From: an uncultured Methanobacteriaceae archaeon
GTDB lineage: Archaea; Methanobacteriota; Methanobacteria; Methanobacteriales; Methanobacteriaceae
DNA: 64,000 bases
Reading direction: 5' to 3'
Assembly (NCBI GenBank): GCA_902782945.1
Contig: CACZOU010000046.1
Coordinates: 22,768 to 86,767 of the forward strand
A program made the translations under genes and the position numbers. Of this stretch, positions 1 to 10,200 are shown in pieces; position 1 is the stretch's first letter; each line of letters opens with the position of its first letter. Under the pieces are notes generated by a model. The model ran no database searches and had not been told where the DNA came from. It worked only from the letters and a program-made list of their open reading frames with translations.

Positions 1-3000
1 TGCTCCACCAAGAGTTTTAGCTGTGTTATTTGTGAATTGGTTGTTTGTTACTTTGGTGTTTGCTCCTAGGTTGTATATTGCTCCTGAGGAAATAGTTGCA
101 TTGTTTTTAGTGAATTGGTTATTTGTTATTATGGTGTTGTTTCCTCTGTTGTATATTGCTCCTCCATATGAAGCTGTGTTGTTTTGGAATACATTGCCTG
201 TTATTAAAGCATTGTTTGCATTATAGTTGCTTATTGCTCCACCATTACTTCCTTTATTGTTTATGAATGTGTTTCCACTTATTGTTGTCTTTGGTGCTCT
301 GTTTATGATAGGTGTGTTTTTAAATCCTGTGAATGTTATATCTTCTATGGATATTAATCCATTTTGTATGTTAAAGTTGCTAATTTTCTTATTGTTTCCA
401 TCAAATACTACATTGTCGTAGCCTATTATTTTAAGATTTACGTTGGTGTTAAATGTAACAGTTTTATTTATTTTGTATACTCCGTTTAGGATGTAAAGTG
501 TTGAATTGTTGTATTTACTATTTTTTATTGTGTCAAATGCGTATGTGTAGTTCCATGGTGTTTCTGGTGTTCTTCCATCATTTTTGCTTGTACCATTAGT
601 TGCTACATAATATACTTGTCCGGTATAGATTACAAGACCATTTTTGTATGTAGAGGTACTGCTATTTAGCTGGTTATTACCATAGTATTTTATTGTTATA
701 TTGTTTTTTCCTAGTAATGTGCTTGGAGCTGTAAATTTGAATCTTGCTGTTCCATTTTTGTTTACAGTTGCACTGATCACTGTTCCATTTGTATATTTTA
801 GGTCTTTACCATTTATCATTAAAGTTACTCTACCACTATTTCCATTGAATGTTTTTGCTTTATCTGATATTATTATGTTTAATGTTGTTGGTTCGCCAAC
901 TCTGACATGGGTTGATGTATAACTTATTGTACTTGCTGCTTTATTTACTGTGATGTTATTATGTGCTGTGGATTTTGTTAAGAGATTAGTTCCATCAAAT
1001 GTTACATTTAACGGATATTTTCCTGCAACTAATGTTGATGGTATTGTGTATTTATATGTTGCTACTCCATTGGATATTTTTGCAGTTCCAACTAGTGAAT
1101 TGTTAACATATATTGTAACAGTTCCAGAAGTTATTGCTTTTCCATTTGCAGTAAATCTAGATGTAATTGTTACCTGATTACCAATTATTCCAGTTACACT
1201 GCTTACAGTTGCTACACTTTTAGTTTGAACATATAATTTAGCAGTACCATTAGATGCAAAGTAATCATCATTTCCACTGTATACAACGGTTATATTATAT
1301 GCCTTACTTTCTGCATTTGCTGGTATTCTATATGTGTATGATGCTTTTCCTAAAGTTACATTAGTAGTTCCTAATGTTTTTCCATCTAATATAAATGTAG
1401 CATTTCCAGTTAATTGAGCGTCATAATTATCTTTTATTTCTGCATTGATTGTAACTGTTGATCCAGGTAATCCTGGTACATTATTTACATTAACTATACT
1501 GCTTGTTTTAGTCTTGTTTAAATTTAATGAATTTGTATTAGTTGCATTTTGGAAATTTGTTCCTGATACTGATGCAATTATTGTGTATATTGTAGGTTTT
1601 AATAGATTTGTATCATTAAATCTAATAGTTGCTACACCATTTGTTACATTTGATGAACCTATTATAGTAGTACCTATTCTAAATACAACTGTTAAATTTT
1701 TTAAATCATCAGTTGTTGAATTGATATTTGCTGTGAAAGTAACTGGATGGCCTACTGTGCCTTTTACATGTGTTACTGTGATATTTGTGAAGTATAGGAA
1801 ATTATGAGATACATTGTTTGATTTATGATCATTTAATACTGCATTATCTCCAATATATTGTGATGACCTTATTGAATTTTCAGTTATTGTGTTATTAACA
1901 GTATCTGAGGTTAAGTTCACTGCATATGGACTTGCATTATTATCTATTGTGTTATTAATTACTGTGTTACTGAAACTTCTTGTCATAAACATTATTCCAT
2001 TTTTACCGAAAGGAATAGCATCACTGTGTAATGCACTGGATGTATTTCCATAATCAGCACCTCTCATAGTAATATTATTACCGATAATTCTATTAAATGA
2101 TGATTCATATCCAGCAACTCCGTATGGATTTGTTGCTTCTCCATAGAATGTATTATTGATTATTTTGTTATTGTCAGTATCAAATAATTCAATAGTGTAT
2201 AATGATGCTGCACTTGCATTCATTTTGTTATTTATGAATGTTGTGTTAAGACAATGTTCTAATGTTAATCCATAAGCATAATCTCCTCTGACTGTGGAGT
2301 TATGTAATGCATTTACGTTGAATGTATTGTTTTCTACTATTGTGTTAACACTATTTAATCCTGCTATAAATCCAGTAGCAAAGTATCCACCATTAACTAC
2401 TACATTATTATTTCTAAATGTGTTATTAGTTGCATTTAATGAACTAATTGAACTTCCCCATGGTGCTCCTAAGACTCCCATACCATATTCATATGGTCCA
2501 TAACTATTTACTGTTATTTTATTGTTTGTTATAAAGTTATAATTACTATCATAATAAACATCTATACCTACAACACTGTTTTTACAAGTGTCCACCGGGA
2601 ATTGGTACTTATCAAATTGTGATGTTACATTTACATCGTTTTTGTTAATTGTGTTGTATGAGGAATATAATAAAATAATTCCATAATTATGTAATACCTC
2701 TTGAACAGCGCCGATTCTATCATCAAACATGATTTCAGAATCATATTCTATAGGTATATTACTTTGGTTTAGTCTTACTATATTATTTGTTATATTGTTA
2801 AGATCTGATGCATATACAAATATTGCGTAGTTTACGTAATCACCAGATGTGAATATTGTATTATGTGTTACAGTGTTACCACTTGATGAATATAAAAATA
2901 TTCCAAAACTTTCCCATTTATCGTAGTTATTGATTTTTACGTTTGTGATGTTACAGTTATTTACTTCTACTACTTCAATAGCATGTACATTGATAACTGA

Positions 3001-4794
3001 TGAGTCATGTCTGTTGTTAATAATGGTTACGTTAGTTATTGAGGATGCGTGAGCATCTCCTGTGAATAATACTGTACCATTATAGATTGTACAATTTTGT
3101 CCTATTATATGTACTTTTATTGGGAATGTAAAGTTTTTGTTTGTGAATGTACCTTGTAGGATGAGTGTATCATTTTTTAATACTTTATTGGTATTAACAG
3201 TATATTCATCAGTAAAGTATGTGTAATAGTTGTCTTCTGTAATTATATATGTTTTATTTGAATCTGGTAAGTTTTCAGATGTACCTGATGATGGAGGTAG
3301 GTAAGCTAAGTCTAATCCTTGTCCAGAGGTACAATTTAATACATTTGATTCTGCTACATATACATGTGCATCTTCTTCATTTCTTGCACCTGCTTCTGAG
3401 AAGTCTATGGCATATTCATCATATGATTGAATTCTGTTGTTTGTAACATTTACATAATTTATTTTTTTACTACTTGATTGTTTTTTGAATACTATACCAA
3501 TCTTTCCACTAGTAATATTATTATTACTAATTGTGATATTTTTGTATGCACCTTTAGCGTATATTCCGTTTCCTAATGTAGACCATAAAGTATTATTTGT
3601 TATTATAGCTTTACCTGCCATAATTCTAATACATGATCCACTATTTGAAGTTACGGTATTATTGTTAAGGAGTACTCCTTCACCACCAATAGTGATACCT
3701 ACTGTTGTTGTGTTCACATGAACTATGTTATTAGAAACAATAGCTCCTTCACATGCATAGATACCTTCTGCTGTAGCATTTACTTCATTTCCTATGATAT
3801 AGTTATTTGTGAAATCCTGAGTAGATATTCCTCTATATCCTTCTTTCACATAGTTATTACGTATTGTGTTCTCAGTACCCATTATCTGAATAGTATAACT
3901 CCAAGAGGTATCTCCACCTGTAACATAGTTTCCAGTTACATTATTATAATCACAGTAACCTCCCTGGAATAGTCCTGATCCATATACACTGAAATATATA
4001 CCGTTTGCTTGGTCACTTACAACTGTGTTATTGTCAATGTTATTGTAGTAACATAATCCAAATGCTGCTGCTGTATGGGTACGATTCATATCTTCACGAC
4101 AGGATGTCTGGAAGTAATTGTCATAAACACGACTATTATTCATTTGATCTGCCGCTAATGCAAATGCAAATGGACCCCATACGTGTATATGGTTATTTGT
4201 GATTGTAATGTTCTTTGTTTTGTTAACATAGATTCCACTACCATAGTAGTTGTTGTTAGTAATTGTTAAATTCTTGATTACTGCACCTGTTGAGTTTAAA
4301 CCTTCAACGTTTACGGTACAGTTGTATAATTTAGCATTTTTGTTTGTACTGGTAAGTGTAATGTTTGATTTATCTATACTGAAATTCATGTTTGTGAATG
4401 TACCTTGTAAGTCTATTGTGTCACCTGCCTGTACTAAGTTTGTACTTTTTGTTTTGTTTTGTGTTTTGTTGTATTTGAAGTATAAGTTGTAATTATCGCT
4501 AGTTATTGTATAAGATGATTTTTTCAACGTTTTATTAGTTGATTTTTTCGTTATTTTATTATTACTTGTTTTTATATTCTCTTTTTTATTTACGGATGTT
4601 TTAATATTATGAGTATTACTAATAGTGTTATTACTATTACTAGTACTTTGTATTGTATATGTGCTTTGACTTGTATCTTTTTGAATTGTATGACTTGTTC
4701 CATTATTATCTGAAACATCTGCCGCCGATACACAGCCTAAGCCAACCATAAATAAAATCATTGTAACTAACAAGAATTTACTCATAGTTTTCAT
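1..4794 (-). CDS. Adhesin-like surface protein, C-terminus outside window
   Basis: Open minus-strand frame from an ATG at 4794 to the window edge (1598 codons, no stop), so the C-terminus is missing. Residues 1 to about 25 form a signal peptide (basic start, hydrophobic core, SAA before D), followed by a Ser/Thr/Asn/Lys-rich linker. Residues about 120-1000 are Asn-rich parallel beta-helix repeats of the NosD/CASH type (N-N-x-I and similar). About four Ig-like repeats follow (roughly 1000-1390), each with a V-T-I-type strand and a Y-x-G-N-type end. A second beta-helix with repeated G-G-A-I-Y-N starts near 1395 (motif Y-V-A-T-N-G-T-S). N-x-S/T sequons are very frequent. Secreted, probably cell-surface; binding partner unknown. 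The start has a weak GGTGA ribosome site; an in-frame ATG at 4785 is the alternative. The general class is clear from composition; the function is inferred. Confidence 0.9.
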   Translation of the reverse strand, partial: MKTMSKFLLVTMILFMVGLGCVSAADVSDNNGTSHTIQKDTSQSTYTIQSTSNSNNTISNTHNIKTSVNKKENIKTSNNKITKKSTNKTLKKSSYTITSDNYNLYFKYNKTQNKTKSTNLVQAGDTIDLQGTFTNMNFSIDKSNITLTSTNKNAKLYNCTVNVEGLNSTGAVIKNLTITNNNYYGSGIYVNKTKNITITNNHIHVWGPFAFALAADQMNNSRVYDNYFQTSCREDMNRTHTAAAFGLCYYNNIDNNTVVSDQANGIYFSVYGSGLFQGGYCDYNNVTGNYVTGGDTSWSYTIQIMGTENTIRNNYVKEGYRGISTQDFTNNYIIGNEVNATAEGIYACEGAIVSNNIVHVNTTTVGITIGGEGVLLNNNTVTSNSGSCIRIMAGKAIITNNTLWSTLGNGIYAKGAYKNITISNNNITSGKIGIVFKKQSSSKKINYVNVTNNRIQSYDEYAIDFSEAGARNEEDAHVYVAESNVLNCTSGQGLDLAYLPPSSGTSENLPDSNKTYIITEDNYYTYFTDEYTVNTNKVLKNDTLILQGTFTNKNFTFPIKVHIIGQNCTIYNGTVLFTGDAHASSITNVTIINNRHDSSVINVHAIEVVEVNNCNITNVKINNYDKWESFGIFLYSSSGNTVTHNTIFTSGDYVNYAIFVYASDLNNITNNIVRLNQSNIPIEYDSEIMFDDRIGAVQEVLHNYGIILLYSSYNTINKNDVNVTSQFDKYQFPVDTCKNSVVGIDVYYDSNYNFITNNKITVNSYGPYEYGMGVLGAPWGSSISSLNATNNTFRNNNVVVNGGYFATGFIAGLNSVNTIVENNTFNVNALHNSTVRGDYAYGLTLEHCLNTTFINNKMNASAASLYTIELFDTDNNKIINNTFYGEATNPYGVAGYESSFNRIIGNNITMRGADYGNTSSALHSDAIPFGKNGIMFMTRSFSNTVINNTIDNNASPYAVNLTSDTVNNTITENSIRSSQYIGDNAVLNDHKSNNVSHNFLYFTNITVTHVKGTVGHPVTFTANINSTTDDLKNLTVVFRIGTTIIGSSNVTNGVATIRFNDTNLLKPTIYTIIASVSGTNFQNATNTNSLNLNKTKTSSIVNVNNVPGLPGSTVTINAEIKDNYDAQLTGNATFILDGKTLGTTNVTLGKASYTYRIPANAESKAYNITVVYSGNDDYFASNGTAKLYVQTKSVATVSSVTGIIGNQVTITSRFTANGKAITSGTVTIYVNNSLVGTAKISNGVATYKYTIPSTLVAGKYPLNVTFDGTNLLTKSTAHNNITVNKAASTISYTSTHVRVGEPTTLNIIISDKAKTFNGNSGRVTLMINGKDLKYTNGTVISATVNKNGTARFKFTAPSTLLGKNNITIKYYGNNQLNSSTSTYKNGLVIYTGQVYYVATNGTSKNDGRTPETPWNYTYAFDTIKNSKYNNSTLYILNGVYKINKTVTFNTNVNLKIIGYDNVVFDGNNKKISNFNIQNGLISIEDITFTGFKNTPIINRAPKTTISGNTFINNKGSNGGAISNYNANNALITGNVFQNNTASYGGAIYNRGNNTIITNNQFTKNNATISSGAIYNLGANTKVTNNQFTNNTAKTLGGA

Positions 4795-5068
4795 TTTTTC
4801 ACCGTTTTTTTATTCATAATTGTCATAAATATAAAAATTAATGATTATTTATGATAATATTATATTTCTTTTACACGAATTAATTAATTTTTCTATATAA
4901 TTATTAAAATTAAATTTAATATAATCTAATAATCAAAATTAATTAAAATAAATAATATTAATAAAAATTAGGATATGTAATTTAAAAAAAAATAGTAAAT
5001 AATTCTAAAGTATAAAAGTTAATTCTCACAAAATAAAAAGGTGGTGAATATAGGATTTATCCTACTTT

Positions 5069-5419
5069 TTATGAACTCACCATAACCATTTTACCAGTAC
5101 TAGGATCTTGATAAACTTTTCCCATTTCCTGGTATCCTGAACCTGATTTAGTTACATTTTCAGGCGTTTCATTTAATTGTTGTGTTTGATTATTATCTAA
5201 TTCGGTAGTTTGAGCCTGCTGCTGTTGCATTGACTGTTGTTGCTGTTGCATTGACTGCTGTTGAGACATTGCTTGGTTCATATTTTGAGCTCCTGTAGAC
5301 ATCACAGCAAATATTAGAAAACCCACAGCTAACACTAACATGATATCAGTCATGTTTACTGCTGATGACATAGGATCTAAATCTTCACCAGAGCGTAGTT
5401 TTCCTCTTCTTAATGACAT
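5069..5419 (-). CDS. DUF2149 family, ExbD/MotB-like membrane protein
   Basis: 116 residues with one membrane segment (about 25-42) after a basic N-terminus. The motif N-M-T-D-I-M-L-V-L resembles the ExbD/TolR segment, and the aspartate falls at residue 25, the number of the proton-carrying Asp in E. coli ExbD. The outer part is not a normal ExbD domain: residues about 48-80 are Gln/Met-rich low complexity, followed by a short polar tail. The ATG overlaps the stop of the ExbB-like gene by one base (TAATG), so the two are probably translationally coupled. Likely role: rotor or shaft subunit of an ion-driven ExbB/D-type motor. The family name is from memory of methanogen proteins; the Asp motif and coupling are seen directly. 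Confidence 0.8.
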   Translation of the reverse strand: MSLRRGKLRSGEDLDPMSSAVNMTDIMLVLAVGFLIFAVMSTGAQNMNQAMSQQQSMQQQQQSMQQQQAQTTELDNNQTQQLNETPENVTKSGSGYQEMGKVYQDPSTGKMVMVSS

Positions 5420-6063
5420 TACATCACCTCAAGAATAGCTTCTCCGATATCATATAATGCTGTTAAATCCTCTTCGTACCATCTTCTACGAATTCTTGCA
5501 ATAACGAAACATAATGTACCTGCAGCTAATCCTGCAGTAGTTGTGTTAAATGCTGTTGTTAAGTTAGTTGTTAATGTCATCATATCTCCAGCACCTAGAG
5601 CTGCTAGTCCTGGACCCATAGGTATAATAGTACCTAGTAATCCACAACCTGAACCTACTTTAGCAACTATTTCATCTTTTTCTAATGTTTTCATTATTTT
5701 GAATTCTTGGTCTTCAATAAGATTTCTTGCTAACACTTCTCGGGTTTCTTTATTATATTGTTCTTTATCAAGAGATGCTATTTCACATAACATTTTTTTA
5801 TCTTTTTTGATTAGTCTTGTTTTATTAATAGTGTCGCATATCTCTTCTTGTGTATTACACTTTGCTATGTCTTTAATTATATTACTTCTTTCTTCTGCAG
5901 TTATTTTCTTACGTCCAGTATATTCTGCAATTATAGCTCCTAATTCTATTATTGCAAATATTATAAATATTATAAGTAAGACTAATACTGGAAGTAACAG
6001 ACTTTGTGCGACAACATTCAATATTCCTGTTAGAATATCTCCTCCAGGTATAGTACTGGCCAT
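5419..6063 (-). CDS. MotA/TolQ/ExbB proton channel family protein
   Basis: 214 residues. Three membrane segments (about 20-45, 137-155 and 178-197) are separated by a charged cytoplasmic loop of about 90 residues, the usual ExbB/TolQ topology. The family signature is present as G-L-L-G-T-I-I-P-M-G-P-G-L-A-A-L-G followed by a T-T-A-G-L-A-A-G segment lining the channel. It probably forms the stator channel that uses an ion gradient to drive the DUF2149 partner, whose start codon overlaps its stop. No TonB or outer-membrane receptor can be its target in an archaeon, so the driven component is unknown. It lies 28 nt downstream of the DUF2162 gene and forms one operon with it. Confidence 0.88.
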   Translation of the reverse strand: MASTIPGGDILTGILNVVAQSLLLPVLVLLIIFIIFAIIELGAIIAEYTGRKKITAEERSNIIKDIAKCNTQEEICDTINKTRLIKKDKKMLCEIASLDKEQYNKETREVLARNLIEDQEFKIMKTLEKDEIVAKVGSGCGLLGTIIPMGPGLAALGAGDMMTLTTNLTTAFNTTTAGLAAGTLCFVIARIRRRWYEEDLTALYDIGEAILEVM

Positions 6064-6091
6064 GTAATTCCTCCTATTTTCTTAGTTATTA

Positions 6092-6793
6092 TTAGAATTC
6101 TATTAAATCGCTTTTTCTTTTAGTATATATAATGCCGAGTATTACTAATCCAATCACTGCAATTAGCATATAACCTATATCAGTTAATGATTGAATTTGT
6201 ACTGCTGATCCTGATGTTAATGATGAAATATTAGGTAGTATTAATAAGCATAGACAGAAGTATAAACCAATAAAAATCATGAAATTTCCTAATACAATAG
6301 GATATGGTTTATTAATTTTTTTCACAATTTTAGTTGACAATGCATAGGTTATTCCCATCACAGCTACTAATGCAACTGAGGACAATAATCCTAGAGATAC
6401 TGATGATACACCAGCCATTGGAGATACTAGTAATATTGAAGTTAATATTGCACCAAAACAACATGGACATGGCGCAACTACTGCCATACATGTACTGCTT
6501 CCAACGTCTTTACCTGTTACTTTCCAGTCATATACAGTTTTAAATCCAGTTATAAGAATTACTGCTGCAATTACTGCGAAGATGTAACTGGTATAATTAT
6601 ATACAAAATTATATAGTTCTTTGGTGTATGGTTGTACTATGTATGATAGTACTACAAGTCCTACGAAGTACCCAACTAATATTAAGTATACATTTCTTTT
6701 TTTAATACCTGAAAATCCTAGAGCTAATCCTATTTTCAAACCAAATATTAGAACTGCTGCTAATATTCCATATTGCCAGAATTGTTCTAGCAT
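6092..6793 (-). CDS. DUF2162 family putative transporter
   Basis: 233 residues with seven predicted membrane segments. A Cys-rich motif, A-P-C-P-C-C-F-G-A, lies at the start of the fourth (about residues 108-116), which suggests metal or thiol chemistry in the membrane. It is the first gene of a three-gene operon with the ExbB-like and DUF2149 genes; a good ribosome site (GGAGG) lies 9 nt before the ATG. Established knowledge: DUF2162, MotA/ExbB and DUF2149 genes are often neighbours in methanogens, sometimes near CobN-like chelatase genes. No chelatase is seen here. Inference: a substrate-import permease energised by the ExbB/D-like pair; the substrate is unknown. Confidence 0.72.
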   Translation of the reverse strand: MLEQFWQYGILAAVLIFGLKIGLALGFSGIKKRNVYLILVGYFVGLVVLSYIVQPYTKELYNFVYNYTSYIFAVIAAVILITGFKTVYDWKVTGKDVGSSTCMAVVAPCPCCFGAILTSILLVSPMAGVSSVSLGLLSSVALVAVMGITYALSTKIVKKINKPYPIVLGNFMIFIGLYFCLCLLILPNISSLTSGSAVQIQSLTDIGYMLIAVIGLVILGIIYTKRKSDLIEF

Positions 6794-7192
6794 TTATATT
6801 TCCCTCCTTTTTCATTGTTAATAAAAAAAGATGTAAAATATATCATAGAATATATTCATTTTATGATAGTATTTTTTTTAATTTTCATAAAGTTATATTT
6901 ATTTGTTTTTTAATATTAATATTATTCTTATTATTTTAATGAAATTAATATAAATTTTATTTATTCGTGTATTATTGAATAATCGATTCAAATATATTTT
7001 AATTTTAAAAATACGGGATATTAATTTACTATTTTCTTAGTTCTGCTTTTAATTTTTATATTTTTAAATTAATCAATATAAAATGAATATAAATATATAA
7101 TTCTTAAATTATATTATGTAATATGAAGAATAATTATCAGAACTTACTTGAGTTTCATTAAATGTTTTAATATTCTTCTATATAACTAAAAA
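6794..7192. other. Divergent intergenic region with promoters
   Basis: About 400 bases of extremely AT-rich DNA between the leftward DUF2162 operon and the rightward adhesin gene. It must hold both promoters; several TATA-like stretches are present, but the composition makes any single one unconvincing. No gene, RNA or repeat was recognised. Confidence 0.5.
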
Positions 7193-7207
7193 GGAGGTTA
7201 AAGTATT
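7193..7207 (+). promoter_or_regulatory. Ribosome binding site deciding an ATT start
   Basis: GGAGG at 7193-7197, a 7-nt spacer, then ATT at 7205. The same GGAGG plus 7-nt spacing precedes ATG in tbp (19089) and hypC (52354). The frame is closed by TAA at 7199-7201 and has no ATG, GTG or TTG before 7574, so a near-cognate AUU start best explains the intact signal peptide that follows. Confidence 0.75.
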
Positions 7208-10200
7208 TCTATTAAGAGAAGTCATATTATTTTAACTTCCCTAACAATATTATTCATATTAATATCTATAACTGCAATATCTGCAGCTGATTCAAGTAGT
7301 ACTAATACTACAAATATCGAATCTTCAAATGATAATAATATAAATTCAAATATTGGAATTAGTGAAGTTAATAATAATTATAACATCACTTCAAATGATA
7401 ACAAGATAGCACATGTATCAAACAAGCAGAATACTAGTAAAGACAATCTTAAAAGTAAATCAAGTATATATGATTCTAGAAATGCAAGTAATTTAGAGAG
7501 TAAATCTATTAAAACAAATGATTCATCAAATGAAACAAGAATTGACCCAGACATTCGTTTAAGTGATAATCCTATGGAACCTGGTACTAACACTACATTT
7601 GTAGCTATAGTTCCATCAGATGCTACAGGAACAGTTGTATTTAAGATAAATAATGAAATAATATCTAATAATATAACAATTAACTCAACATTACTAACTT
7701 ACACTTACGAGGTACCTGAATATTATAATGATCCAACATATAATTTAACATTATCTTATTCTGGTGATTCTAAATATAAACCAGTAAATGTAAGTACACT
7801 CATTGCATTAACAAGTGAAGAAACTAATGTAGACCCACAGATAACTGTAGATAATATAACAGTAAAATACTTATCACAAACACAAATAGTAGCACACATG
7901 GCACCAGATGTTAAAGGTGTAGTTGAATTTAGATTAAATAAAACAAAACTTGCCACTATAGAAATAGTAAATGGAACAGCAACATATAATTTTAACGCCA
8001 ATGCTACAAGACTGCCAGGAGTGTATAGGTTACAAGTGATATATGCTGGTAACTATAAGTATTCAAATAGTACAGTAAGATCAAGATTAACCATTCTCAA
8101 GTTAAATGCTAATTTAACTACAGAAAATATAATTTCTAAAGCAGGTTCTAATACAACATTCACTTCAAGGGTAATTGATGAACTAGGAAGACCAGTAAGT
8201 AATGCATTAGTTGTATATAAAATTAATCAAAACACGATTGGTAATATCACAACTAACGAAACAGGATATGCAGTATATCATTATGTACTACCATATCAAT
8301 TTGATGATCAAGAATATAGTGTTCAAGCAGTACTTCGAGAAACAAATATTATTAATTCAACAAGAACTAATGCTACATTAAAACTAACACAATTATCTAC
8401 AAGAGTAGAAGTTCCAAAGATATCCGCTAAAATAAATGATACAGTAACAATAACAGCAACAGTCATTGATGAAAATGGTAATAATGTATTAAAAGGAGTT
8501 GTATTATTCAAAATCAATGGAGTTACCACAGTTAGAAAAAATGTGTCTATAGGACATGCATTATATACATATGTACCTAAAGTAAACAGTGCAAAAATAT
8601 ATAATATAACCTGTATTTATCAGGGATACTGGAAATATGCTGACTCTCAGAATAATGGTAAATTAACCATCAATAAGATTGGTACAGTAACAACTGCAAG
8701 ATACGTTGATGCAAAAATTGGTAAAAAGGTAGTTCTTTCTGCTAGTGTAAAAGATAAAAATCAATTAAATGTAAATGGTGGATATGTACGATTTACATTA
8801 AATGGAAAAGATGTTGGAAAAGTAGCTGTTAAAAATGGTGCAGCAAACTTAACATACTATGTTGGAATCATGAAACAAGGAGCATACAGACTTAATGCAA
8901 CATACCTTGGAAGTAATGCATATTATTCCAGTTATAATTTGAATTATATGAATGTAACAAGATTAAATGCTAGAATGGTCTCCGATGCAGTATATGTAAC
9001 TATAGGTAAAACTGCTAAAATTACAGTAACAATACTTGATGAAACAAATCATCATGCAGAGAATGGTACTGTAACATTTACATTAAACGGTACTACTATT
9101 GGTAAAGCAACAGTTAAAAAGGGTGTAGCCAGTATATCCTACAGGCCACCAAATAAGTACAACGGTTTAACATTAAAATATCTAGCAAAACTTCAGGCTA
9201 ACCAATACTACTCATCAGCTTACACAATAAATAACCTTACTGTTTCAAGTTTAAGCACGGTATTTGTCAGTCCTAAGGGCAGTGACTCTAACATAGGTGA
9301 TAAATATCATCCATTCAGAACAGTATCCTATGCAGTAGGACATGTAAGCACATATGGTTCTGTTATCTTAACTAATGGTACCTATTCAGCTTCCAATATA
9401 TACTTAAATAAAACTATTAAGATTATTGGAAGTGGAACTAAGACATTTATAACAGGTAATGGCAAGGGTCCTATATTTACAGTAACTACAAACAATACAC
9501 ATATTACAATAAAAAGTTTAACTATTAAGAATGGTAAATCATCAGCAAATAGAAGTGCTGGTGCAATAGTCTCATATGGTAAATTAAATATTACAGGTGT
9601 AAAGTTTATAAATAACACAGCTACTGGAGCATATTCTGGTGGAGCAATATATTCATTAGGTATTCTAAACCTGACTGGTGTAACATTTACAAATAATGCA
9701 GTATCAAATAGTAATGGTGAAGGTGGAGCTTTACGTTTAATAAACAACACAACAAATATTAATAGAGCATGGTTCACAGGCAATACAGCTAAAGGTACTA
9801 ATTCAACTGGTGGTGGAGCTATATATATGCAGGATGGAGATTTAGTAATTAATTCAGCATCCTTTAACAACAATAGAGCCACTGGTAAAATGGTATTAGG
9901 TGGAGCAATAAAAGCTGCCTATGGTGATATTGTAATTACATCATCTACATTCCTAAATAATTATGTGAGTGGTACTAATATTGGAATAGGTGGAGCAATA
10001 AATAGTTTAGGTGCTGGTTTATATATCAACAAAACTAAGTTCCAATCAAACAAGGCATATGGAAACACAGTTGCAGGTGCAGGTGCAATGTACATACAAT
10101 ATGCAGCATCTGATATATATAATACAAACTTCACATCTAACCTAGCAAAATCTAAATCAGTTATAGGTGGTGCTATAGAAGAATACTATGCATATTCAAA

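Noticed and set aside
5419..6063. ExbB-like protein as a flagellar/archaellum motor part
   Set aside because: No archaellum genes nearby; MotA-specific features absent; topology is ExbB/TolQ-like.
9382..9882. Minus-strand ORFs in the adhesin genes (also 23-421, 10186-10485, 12191-12853)
   Set aside because: Shadow frames created by repeated Gly-Gly-Ala/Asn codons; Pro/Val-rich repeats with no start signals.
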